DNA of 10,901 bases from UBA1858 sp965658595 (GTDB lineage Bacteria > Pseudomonadota > Gammaproteobacteria > UBA4575). The stretch is taken from contig CBFHSW010000071.1 of NCBI GenBank assembly GCA_965658595.1, positions 1-10,901 on the forward strand, in the 5' to 3' direction. The notes below the pieces were generated by a model, which was not told the DNA's origin, did not search any database, and saw only the letters and a list, made by a program, of their open reading frames with translations. Below are positions 1-5,476 of this stretch, piece by piece (position 1 is the first letter of the stretch; each line of letters opens with the position of its first letter). The position numbers and the translations under genes were made by a program.

Positions 1-311
1 CCCCTAAGCACAAACACATATACAACATTTAGGTCTGATTAAGACTTCCTGAAACCTCGGTTTTCTCAATTTTGATCGATATTTATGTGAATGTTTTGTG
101 AATTTCAGGGCTTTTTAGCGTCATTTCATGAAACTTAGCCGATTCCGACCCTGTAACTGTAGCAATATGCCAGCGCTTGTCTTATGATTCCGATTGCTAC
201 AGATTTTTATGAAAGGCAATGGTGTTGTTCCCTGAGTGTTACCTCCTTGATAAACCTGATTCATTTACTGTATGCAACAATTTTTATTAACTATATTAAG
301 GTAAATATATT
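1..311. other. Gene-free region upstream of the cold-shock gene
   Basis: No convincing coding region on either strand. The plus-strand reading frame that opens at 184 overlaps the cold-shock gene out of frame and has no family features. The stretch holds a weak 6-bp hairpin at 31-47 (AGGTCT/AGACTT with one G-U pair), a 10-bp palindrome TTTCATGAAA at 124-133, and a 10-bp perfect inverted repeat at 157-166/193-202, listed separately. GATTCCGAY occurs twice, at 141-149 and 186-194. A -10-like TATGAT at 183-188 exists but its -35 partner is poor, so the transcription start cannot be fixed. The left part may be the 3' flank of a gene outside the window. Confidence 0.5.
157..208 (+). promoter_or_regulatory. 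Hairpin with U-tract in putative cspA leader
   Basis: CTGTAGCAAT (157-166) and ATTGCTACAG (193-202) are exact reverse complements, a 10-bp stem around a 26-nt loop. The stem is followed at once by ATTTTTAT, the layout of an intrinsic terminator or attenuator. It lies about 110 nt before the cold-shock start codon. Cold-shock mRNAs of the CspA type usually carry a leader of over 100 nt that refolds with temperature, so a regulatory leader is plausible. The alternative is that it ends transcription arriving from a gene left of the window. The structure is seen; its role is inferred. Confidence 0.5.
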
Positions 312-515
312 ATGGCTACAGGTAGTGTTAAGTGGTTCAACGAATCTAAGGGATTTGGCTTCATCTCTCAAGACAATGGCGGTGCTGATGTTTTTGTTCA
401 TTACAGCGCAATCCAAGGTGATGGCTTCAAGACTCTTAAAGAAGGACAACCAGTGACTTTCGAAGTTGAAGACGGCCCTAAAGGTCCTCAAGCAACTAGC
501 GTTGCTGCTTCCTAA
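312..515 (+). CDS. Cold-shock domain protein (CspA family)
   Basis: This 67-residue protein is a single cold-shock domain, an OB-fold that binds single-stranded RNA and DNA in the cytoplasm. Members act as RNA chaperones and transcription antiterminators. Family signatures are clear: the N-terminal GSVKWFN (4-10), RNP1-like KGFGFI (13-18) and RNP2-like VFVHY (27-31), with the usual length of 65-70 aa. The start at 312 gives the canonical M-x-x-G-x-V-K-W-F-N beginning and has a TAAGG ribosome site at 297-301. Downstream lie a small hairpin and a strong intrinsic terminator, then an RRM protein gene. A long non-coding leader suggests post-transcriptional control. Which paralogue it is (cspA, cspC, cspE, cspD) cannot be told from one copy, so no symbol is given. 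Confidence 0.97.
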   Translation: MATGSVKWFNESKGFGFISQDNGGADVFVHYSAIQGDGFKTLKEGQPVTFEVEDGPKGPQATSVAAS

Positions 516-530
516 AGATACATTTAAATG

Positions 531-548
531 CACCTAAATCTTTAGGTG
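531..548 (+). repeat. Small hairpin just after the cold-shock gene
   Basis: CACCTAAA (531-538) and TTTAGGTG (541-548) are exact reverse complements, giving a 7-bp stem with a four-base loop. It begins 15 nt after the stop codon and has no U-tract, so alone it is unlikely to terminate. It may protect the 3' end or act together with the stronger terminator 16 nt downstream. Confidence 0.5.
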
Positions 549-563
549 TGATAGATATCTTTC

Positions 564-590
564 GAACCCCGCTTTTACGCGGGGTTCTTT
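564..590 (+). terminator. Intrinsic terminator after the cold-shock gene
   Basis: GAACCCCGC (564-572) pairs perfectly with GCGGGGTTC (579-587), a 9-bp GC-rich stem with a six-base loop, followed by TTTATTT. This is a textbook rho-independent terminator on the plus strand. It stands between the cold-shock gene and the RRM gene, leaving only 36 nt before the RRM start codon. Confidence 0.9.
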
Positions 591-626
591 ATTTAGTGTT
601 TCAGCATTTAGCTACTGGAGCAAATC

Positions 627-884
627 ATGAAAAAATTATTTATTGGTAATCTACCAACTACCACTGATCTTCAAGAGTTAGAGACGTTGTTTTCACAATT
701 CGGTCGAGTCAGATCTTCACAACTGATCACTGATGTATTCTCAGGCAAGTGCAAAGGCTTTGGATTTATTGAGATGGAGGGGCACGAAGCACGTGCTGCT
801 ATTGCAGGGTTGAACGGCAAAGATTTTAACGGCCAACCATTGAAAGTTAATTTTGAAGCGCCCAAGCCTGGACGCAGACGATAA
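627..884 (+). CDS. Small RRM-domain RNA-binding protein
   Basis: The 85-residue protein is essentially one RNA recognition motif with a short basic tail. RNP2 is LFIGNL (4-9) and RNP1 is KGFGFIEM (43-50), in which Met50 stands where an aromatic residue is usual. The C-terminus ends in PGRRR, giving extra positive charge. The start has a good ribosome site, GGAG at 617-620, six bases ahead. Bacterial single-RRM proteins of this size occur in cyanobacteria and many proteobacteria, some of them cold-induced, and are thought to bind RNA; exact targets are generally unknown. The gene follows the cold-shock gene across a terminator, and no clear promoter is visible in the 36-nt gap, so it may be served by read-through. 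It converges with the minus-strand gene ending at 946. Confidence 0.93.
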   Translation: MKKLFIGNLPTTTDLQELETLFSQFGRVRSSQLITDVFSGKCKGFGFIEMEGHEARAAIAGLNGKDFNGQPLKVNFEAPKPGRRR

Positions 885-897
885 GAATTTAATTTAA

Positions 898-927
898 AGG
901 GTTATGAGTGTGAACACTCTTAACCCT
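898..927. terminator. Hairpin between convergent genes, possible bidirectional terminator
   Basis: AGGGTTA (898-904) pairs with TAACCCT (921-927), and GAGTG (906-910) pairs with CACTC (915-919), leaving one T-T mismatch and a TGAA loop. This 12-bp stem sits between the RRM gene (stop at 884) and the convergent 64-aa gene (stop at 946). Neither side has a clean U-tract; the minus-strand exit, TAAATTAAATTC, is the better one. The position suggests shared termination, but the hairpin is weaker than the one at 564-590. Confidence 0.45.
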
Positions 928-945
928 CATACCTTACTAGATGTT

Positions 946-1140
946 TTACTTCACCCAGTTAGACATATTATCTGTAGATTTTTCCGAACCATCTTCAAAG
1001 CCAGCAGTGTAAGCATCAGTCACACGTTGCTCTTCGCGCTCAGGATGGCCTAGATAACCACCTTGCCAACCCAGTACGTACTCTGGATCTACGCCTTTTG
1101 ATTCCATGTCTGTAATTGTGTCGCGATATGCTTGATCCAT
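946..1140 (-). CDS. Uncharacterised 64-residue protein with Gly-rich motif
   Basis: The family is not recognised with confidence. The protein is acidic, has no signal peptide or membrane segment, and is probably cytoplasmic. Its core has a pattern of aromatic-glycine steps, GWQGGYLGHP (24-33) then AYTAGFEDG (43-51), reminiscent of the AYxxGxxxG spacing in ribosome modulation factor and related small proteins; this likeness is only by eye. The gene is real: AGGAG at 1149-1153 (minus strand) lies eight bases before the ATG, and it follows the TrpD-like gene by 35 bp in the same direction, so the two are probably co-transcribed and may work together. It ends at a TAA facing the RRM gene. Confidence 0.8.
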   Translation of the reverse strand: MDQAYRDTITDMESKGVDPEYVLGWQGGYLGHPEREEQRVTDAYTAGFEDGSEKSTDNMSNWVK

Positions 1141-1175
1141 TTTTTATTCTCCTAATTATATCTATAGTTTTATAT

Positions 1176-2294
1176 CTATGAATTTTTAAAACATTGTTTT
1201 GCCTGACCTGAAGCAATTGCTTGCGCGGCCAAGTCAGCGCCCTGTTCAAGCGATTCTGCTTTACCAAGGTGCTTTAATACGATGGCAGCAGAGTATAATA
1301 AACAATCCTTGGCTGCACCCTCTTTTCCATCTAAAGCGGCTAAACCTGCATCGGCCGCTGCCTGTGATAATGCTTCCACATCGACCACCGACTCTCCATT
1401 TTGATCAGTACTCATACATTCGGAAGGCACAGGCTCACACCGTTGCGTTTGGCTAATGCCACATTGGTCCGGAGTAACATTCACTTCCTGCAACTCTCCA
1501 TCGGCACCATGATAATCAAAATACTTGGCTGGTTTGTTCAACGCAGGCGTAATACCTCCCTCAACACCACGAATAATGGCGGCTGAATCAAATCCTGCTA
1601 ACTTGGCTAATCTCTCATACACCGGTGGGTAAGGCTTATGCACGTATCCTGTGATCAAATGTGTTGATTGCTTGCCGCAGATAGGTTTAGCTAATACTTC
1701 AACTGTAGTCAACACTGGACGTTTGATCATTCTTTTTCTCAACTCCACCAAATCATGCAATGGTTTGCAAAAACTCGCCTGATCCACATATGACCAACCA
1801 ATATGCGCTTGACTGAGTCTAGCCGCTGCTTGCTGAGGGGTTAAGTCGACATCAATACCCGCCGCTCTGAGCACCTTGCGCTGGGTAACCCCAAACTTGG
1901 GGCCTACATCTTCTAAACCATGGCTCACTGCTGGCACGCCGCAAGCGGCGAGCAGCGCTGGCAAAAATGCCATTACTGGGGCACCTCGCATGTAACCATC
2001 ATAAGGTTCAGCAATATCAACCACACTATCAACATCTGCCACCACTCGATCGGTAGAATCCAATACCGCTTGCAGACTGCCACCATTTTCATCTTCAGTC
2101 TCGCGTTTCATACGCAAAGCAATCAGATAAATACCTGCCTGCACAGGGTCAGTCACATCGTCAAGAATGTGCTGCATGAGTCGACGCGCTTCCTCAAAAG
2201 ACAAATCTTTACTGTATTCAGGGCCCGTGGCCACGCGACCGATAGCGTCGCGGACGAAAACGTCAATTTCTTGTTGAGTGTAGGATATGTCCAT
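1176..2294 (-). CDS. TrpD-like (glycosyltransferase family 3 fold) protein, divergent active site
   Basis: This 372-residue protein has the architecture of anthranilate phosphoribosyltransferase-like proteins: a helical N-terminal domain (about 1-65) with the F-E-E-A-R-x-L-M and D-P-V-Q-A-G-I-Y-L-I-A-L-R-M-K motifs, then an alpha/beta domain. Canonical TrpD has a GTGGD loop binding PRPP and a KHGN motif. Here the matching places read EPYDGYMRG (96-104) and SHGLEDVG (124-131), so both are changed. A tail (about 275-372) contains several Cys (278, 286, 293, 331, 368). It is therefore unlikely to be the tryptophan-pathway enzyme; no trp genes are near. The ATG at 2294 is preferred over an adjacent TTG at 2297, though no strong ribosome site is seen. 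It leads the 64-aa gene and is divergent from the Sel1 gene. Its substrate is unknown; it may be a relative of the TrpD2/YbiB group. Confidence 0.8.
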   Translation of the reverse strand: MDISYTQQEIDVFVRDAIGRVATGPEYSKDLSFEEARRLMQHILDDVTDPVQAGIYLIALRMKRETEDENGGSLQAVLDSTDRVVADVDSVVDIAEPYDGYMRGAPVMAFLPALLAACGVPAVSHGLEDVGPKFGVTQRKVLRAAGIDVDLTPQQAAARLSQAHIGWSYVDQASFCKPLHDLVELRKRMIKRPVLTTVEVLAKPICGKQSTHLITGYVHKPYPPVYERLAKLAGFDSAAIIRGVEGGITPALNKPAKYFDYHGADGELQEVNVTPDQCGISQTQRCEPVPSECMSTDQNGESVVDVEALSQAAADAGLAALDGKEGAAKDCLLYSAAIVLKHLGKAESLEQGADLAAQAIASGQAKQCFKNS

Positions 2295-2335
2295 CAAAGT
2301 ATGATTAAGAATTAGTGGGCGGAAGCATACAAAAT

Positions 2336-2369
2336 GTCCCTAAAGAGCGTAATATCTCTATGGAGGGAC
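2336..2369. repeat. Imperfect inverted repeat ahead of the TrpD-like gene
   Basis: GTCCCT (2336-2341) pairs with AGGGAC (2364-2369), and inside it AGAG (2344-2347) pairs with CTCT (2356-2359), giving a two-tier hairpin. It lies about 40 bp before the minus-strand start at 2294 and downstream of a possible minus-strand -10 box, so it could be part of that gene's 5' leader. It could equally be a protein-binding operator. No known riboswitch class was recognised. Confidence 0.45.
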
Positions 2370-2382
2370 TATTAAGACATTG

Positions 2383-2388
2383 ATTATA
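2383..2388 (-). promoter_or_regulatory. Possible -10 box for the TrpD-like gene
   Basis: The minus strand reads a perfect TATAAT here, about 90 bp upstream of the TrpD-like start codon. No good -35 hexamer is found 15-18 bp upstream, so the call rests on the -10 alone. If used, transcription would begin near 2376 and the leader would contain the inverted repeat at 2336-2369. Confidence 0.35.
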
Positions 2389-2479
2389 AATAGGTTTTTA
2401 TCCCATCTAGCGCCGCTGATGAATAACACTCAAGAACACCCCACACTACATCGCTATCAAACCGCATCTACACTCGACG

Positions 2480-2523
2480 CCCTCATCAGGGGTATTCGGC
2501 CAGAATACAGATTCTATTAGAAT
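2480..2523. repeat. Three consecutive small inverted repeats before the Sel1 gene
   Basis: Three palindromic elements lie end to end: CCCT-CATC-AGGG (2480-2491), GTATTC-GGCCA-GAATAC (2492-2508) and ATTCTA-T-TAGAAT (2511-2523). They end 30 bp before the Sel1 start codon. The last two share the half-site ATTC/GAAT, which fits repeated operator sites, but an RNA leader structure is also possible. No matching regulator gene is in the window. Confidence 0.4.
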
Positions 2524-2553
2524 AGCCCATTATTTGAGTAATGGAGAACACGA

Positions 2554-2979
2554 ATGGATGAAGCAGATGAAATTGATTACGCCAGCGGTATACAGGCGTT
2601 TGAGTCAAAACACTTTTCACGCGCTATACAACTGCTATCACCCCTAGCCATCAAAGGCATTGCGGATGCCCAACATCGCTGCGCCATCATGTTTCAAAAT
2701 GGACTAGGTGTAGCCGCTAATCCTGAAGCCGCTTATCAATGGATGAGTGCCGCCGCAGAACAAGGGCATGCTGTTGCGCAACACGGTTTAGGATTCATGT
2801 ATATGGAAGGCGATTGTGCCGAGAAGAATGGCGAACTAGCGGTACATTGGTTCACCAAGGCCGCGCATCAAGGGCTAGCAGGCTCACAAACCACTCTAGC
2901 CATGATGTACGAACAAGGCACGCTGATTGAGAAAAATGAAGCATTAGCAAGCGAATGGTACAAAAAAGCCGGCTTCTAA
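2554..2979 (+). CDS. Sel1-like repeat protein
   Basis: This 141-residue protein is built of Sel1-like repeats, TPR-related helical hairpins of about 36 residues that serve as protein-binding scaffolds. Three repeats are visible at about 37-72, 73-109 and 110-141, each with the A-x-x-x-L/I-x-x-x-Y/F pattern and a WxxxAAEQGH- or WFTKAAHQG-type turn; residues 8-36 look like a degenerate first unit. There is no signal peptide, so it is probably cytoplasmic. A ribosome site, GGAG at 2544-2547, supports the ATG. It stands alone, divergent from the TrpD-like gene and followed by 104 bp before the next gene. Its binding partner cannot be inferred from sequence; the MoxR operon downstream is a possible but untested connection. 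Confidence 0.9.
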   Translation: MDEADEIDYASGIQAFESKHFSRAIQLLSPLAIKGIADAQHRCAIMFQNGLGVAANPEAAYQWMSAAAEQGHAVAQHGLGFMYMEGDCAEKNGELAVHWFTKAAHQGLAGSQTTLAMMYEQGTLIEKNEALASEWYKKAGF

Positions 2980-3010
2980 ACAGGCATCGTGAATCAGACA
3001 TTGCGAGCTT

Positions 3011-3025
3011 ATGTGGGCTCCACAT
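3011..3025. repeat. Short perfect inverted repeat between Sel1 gene and AAA+ gene
   Basis: ATGTGG (3011-3016) and CCACAT (3020-3025) flank a GCT loop. It follows the Sel1 stop codon by 31 bp and precedes the putative operon promoter by 23 bp. There is no U-tract, so it is either a weak terminator or an operator. Confidence 0.4.
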
Positions 3026-3048
3026 CTACTCACTGCGCACTCTCTGAA

Positions 3049-3077
3049 TTCACATTAGACAATCAAAACACTATACA
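3049..3077 (+). promoter_or_regulatory. Predicted promoter of the AAA+ ATPase / siroheme operon
   Basis: TTCACA (3049-3054, five of six to the -35 consensus) and TATACA (3072-3077, four of six to the -10 consensus) are separated by exactly 17 bp. This is the best sigma-70-like pair found before the five-gene operon. A start 6-8 bp past the -10 box would fall at 3083-3085, on or next to the ATG at 3084, predicting a leaderless or nearly leaderless mRNA; no Shine-Dalgarno sequence is visible before that ATG. Confidence 0.45.
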
Positions 3078-3083
3078 AACATT

Positions 3084-4127
3084 ATGCGACCAGCTCATCT
3101 GACTACCGTACTCAATAAGGAATTTCACAGCGCCACTGAAGGTCAACACACTCCGGTGATGTTGTGGGGCGCACCGGGGGTGGGAAAGTCGCAAATTGTG
3201 GCGCAGGTTGCACAACTCAATCAGGTGCCAATGATAGATATTCGCTTGTCACAAATGGAACCGAGTGACTTACGAGGTATACCCTTTAGAAATAATGATC
3301 AAGTGGAATGGGCGATACCTTCCATGTTACCGAATGTTAAAGATCATGGTAAAACCGGCATCTTGTTCTTAGATGAGATCACCTCAGCCGCACCCAGCGT
3401 TTCTGCCGCGGCCTATCAACTCATTTTGGATAGACGCTTGGGACAGTATGAAATCCCGGAGGGCTGGGCCATATTAGCCGCGGGTAATCGTCAAGGAGAT
3501 AGAGGAATCACCTATACCATGCCAGCACCATTGGCGAATCGATTCTCTCATTATGATGTGGACGTAAATTTAGATGACTGGGTAGCGTGGGCCTATGAGC
3601 ATAATATTGATGATCGTATTATTGCTTTTTTACGCTTTAGACCCGACTTAATTTTTGATTTTGATGCAGCTCAAAATCCTATGGCCTTCCCTTCTCCTCG
3701 CTCGTGGGAATTTACCCATCGTGCTTTGCAGAAATTTATGTCACACCACAATGTACTGCTTGAAACTTTACAGGCTTGTGTTGGGCCTGCGGCGGGTGTT
3801 GAGCTTAATGCCTTCATCGCCAACCTAGATCAAATGCCTAATATTCACGACATCTTAGAGGGCAAACAAGTTCCAGTACCAGAAGAAATCGATCTTCAAT
3901 ATGCCATTGCCGCGGCTCTCGTAGGGCAAGCCATACGCATAAAAAATGCTGATAACGAAATCCATACTCTTGGCAACATACTTAACTATGCAAGTCAGTT
4001 CCCACAGCGCGAAATGGGCGTCATGATGATCTCCGATATGCATCGCGCTATTGGTGAAAAAATATTTGCACTCCCAGAATTTGCCTCATGGGCTGATTCA
4101 GTGGCAGATATTATGTTGTTCGATTGA
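3084..4127 (+). CDS. MoxR-type AAA+ ATPase
   Basis: The 347-residue protein is an AAA+ ATPase of the MoxR superfamily (AAA_5 type). MoxR proteins are cytoplasmic chaperones that work with a von Willebrand factor A partner to mature or activate enzymes, often by metal or cofactor insertion (CbbQ, NorQ and CoxD are examples). Walker A is GAPGVGKS (29-36), Walker B ILFLDE (93-98), sensor 1 Asn135 in AAGN, a likely arginine finger Arg153 in ANRF, and sensor 2 Arg206 in PSPRSW; the ATPase should be active. The C-terminal third (about 215-347) is helical and of no recognised family. It heads a tight operon and its VWA partner follows after 25 bp. The ATG has no evident ribosome site. Its client protein is unknown; the operon context hints at sulfur or tetrapyrrole metabolism. 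Confidence 0.93.
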   Translation: MRPAHLTTVLNKEFHSATEGQHTPVMLWGAPGVGKSQIVAQVAQLNQVPMIDIRLSQMEPSDLRGIPFRNNDQVEWAIPSMLPNVKDHGKTGILFLDEITSAAPSVSAAAYQLILDRRLGQYEIPEGWAILAAGNRQGDRGITYTMPAPLANRFSHYDVDVNLDDWVAWAYEHNIDDRIIAFLRFRPDLIFDFDAAQNPMAFPSPRSWEFTHRALQKFMSHHNVLLETLQACVGPAAGVELNAFIANLDQMPNIHDILEGKQVPVPEEIDLQYAIAAALVGQAIRIKNADNEIHTLGNILNYASQFPQREMGVMMISDMHRAIGEKIFALPEFASWADSVADIMLFD

Positions 4128-4152
4128 ATCTTGAATAGCGGAAAACCACGTC

Positions 4153-5472
4153 TTGGAAAAACAAGATCCAGTTCACGCCAAATTAGCTGCAGCTCGCACT
4201 CGCCTAATTTTAGATAAACCTTTCTTAGGTGCTTTAGTGCTACGCATGCCTTTGCAAATAGCTGACCCTGCATGGTGTCTAAGCGTCGCCACAGACGCAA
4301 AAAAAATCTACTATAACTACGAATATATCAATCAATTACATTCGTCAGAAACACAGTTTGTATTGGCTAAACAAGCATTACATTGTGCCTTCTCACATTT
4401 TGCCCGACGTGAGCACCGTGTTAAATATCGCTGGGATTTGGCTTGTGACTATGCTGTTAATCCACTCTTAATTGAGGAGGGTTTTAACGCGCCTCCCGGC
4501 ACCTTAGTAGAAAACAGTTTCAAAGGTATGACTGCTGAGGAAATTTATCCATGCTTGGGGGATAAAGATGATGGTGATGCAGACACTGGCAATAATGAGA
4601 GTACAGGATCAGACTCTAGTGAAGATCCAACTGATAGTGAACACTCGGGCAAAGATAACAAGCCCAAACAAGACTCATCAGATCAAAACGATTCAGATCA
4701 AAACGATTCAGATCAAGGAAAACCAATCCCAGATAATAGCGAGCCTGATCAACCCAATGGTGACCAGTCAGAACAAAATAATCCTGAGCATGACTCTGAT
4801 GGCAGTGCTAGCCCTGAACCTAGACCACTGTCCAGACAAGAGGAAGAAAACTTGACTATGCAATGGCAACAACGCTTGGCTGGTGCGGCTCAACAAGCCC
4901 AACAAGCGGGTAAATTGAGTGAGTCTATGGCGCGCATGGTGGAGTTCATGTTGCAGCCAAAACTGCCTTGGCGAGCCTTATTAGCCAGACATATGGTTGC
5001 TACCGCACGTGATGACTACAACTACGCTCGCCCCTCAACTCGGCGCGGAGATCCCGTCATCTTCCCCAGCCTACGCAGTGCGCAAACTGATATTGTGATA
5101 GCACTCGACGTGAGCGGCTCACTCGGTGATCAAGAGATCGATGAATTCATGAGTGAAGTGAATGCTATCAAAGCACAACTACGAGCACGTGTTAGCTTAT
5201 TAATTTGTGATGCAAAACTAGCCAAGGGGAGTCCTTGGATTTTTGAGTCTTGGGAAGAATTCAAATTACCCCAAACGTTTAGTGGCGGTGGCGGCACTGA
5301 TTTTCGTCCAGTATTTGATTGGGTAGAACAACTCGATCAACATCCCGAATTGTTATTGTATTTTACAGATTGCGAAGGAACATTTCCTAGTGTCGCACCC
5401 AACTATGCTGTCATATGGCTGGTGAAAGGTCGTGCACAAGCACCTTTTGGTCAACGCATACAACTCAATTAG
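4153..5472 (+). CDS. DUF2201/VWA-like protein, partner of the AAA+ ATPase
   Basis: This 439-residue protein has an N-terminal DUF2201 putative metallopeptidase-like domain (about 8-135), a low-complexity acidic linker (about 137-230, rich in Asp, Ser, Asn, Gln) and a C-terminal VWA-like domain (about 310-439). The MIDAS metal site is intact: DVSGS (319-323), Thr382 in GGGGTD and Asp406 in FTDCEG. In the N-domain, where relatives usually show HExxH, this protein reads KQALH (73-77), so the zinc ligand and catalytic Glu appear lost while His77 and His82 remain. WDLACDYAVNP (94-104) and MTAEEIYP (126-133) are typical of the family. The start is a TTG at 4153; the only upstream in-frame codons before a stop offer no better start, and AGCGGAA lies ahead. 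It likely binds the AAA+ ring and recruits a client. Confidence 0.88.
   Translation: MEKQDPVHAKLAAARTRLILDKPFLGALVLRMPLQIADPAWCLSVATDAKKIYYNYEYINQLHSSETQFVLAKQALHCAFSHFARREHRVKYRWDLACDYAVNPLLIEEGFNAPPGTLVENSFKGMTAEEIYPCLGDKDDGDADTGNNESTGSDSSEDPTDSEHSGKDNKPKQDSSDQNDSDQNDSDQGKPIPDNSEPDQPNGDQSEQNNPEHDSDGSASPEPRPLSRQEEENLTMQWQQRLAGAAQQAQQAGKLSESMARMVEFMLQPKLPWRALLARHMVATARDDYNYARPSTRRGDPVIFPSLRSAQTDIVIALDVSGSLGDQEIDEFMSEVNAIKAQLRARVSLLICDAKLAKGSPWIFESWEEFKLPQTFSGGGGTDFRPVFDWVEQLDQHPELLLYFTDCEGTFPSVAPNYAVIWLVKGRAQAPFGQRIQLN
4678..4716 (+). repeat. 15-bp tandem repeat in the VWA-protein linker
   Basis: TCAGATCAAAACGAT occurs at 4678-4692 and exactly again at 4693-4707, with a partial third copy TCAGATCAA at 4708-4716. 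It encodes repeated SDQND within the acidic linker. The identical copies suggest recent slippage or expansion; the 15-bp period keeps the frame. Confidence 0.9.
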
Positions 5473-5476
5473 TGCT

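Noticed and set aside
51..70. Terminator-like AAACCTCGGTTT followed by TCTCAATTTT
   Set aside because: The stem is only 4 bp with a sensible loop and the T-run is interrupted; too weak to call without knowing the upstream gene.
247..276. TTGATA at 247-252 as a -35 box for the cold-shock gene
   Set aside because: The -35 match is good, but hexamers at 16-18 bp spacing (such as GTATGC, TATGCA) are poor -10 boxes.
184..456. A 90-codon plus-strand frame overlapping the cold-shock gene
   Set aside because: It is out of frame with a certain gene over much of its length and has no domain or ribosome site.
1920..2315. A 131-codon plus-strand frame antisense to the TrpD-like gene
   Set aside because: It is a shadow of the well-supported minus-strand gene, with no ribosome site and an unstructured His- and Thr-rich translation.
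5432..5476. GTG start at 5432 for the DsrS-like protein
   Set aside because: It would overlap the VWA gene by 41 bp and add 15 residues unlike the family; ATG 5477 gives the expected MELT-type N-terminus and a 4-bp gap.
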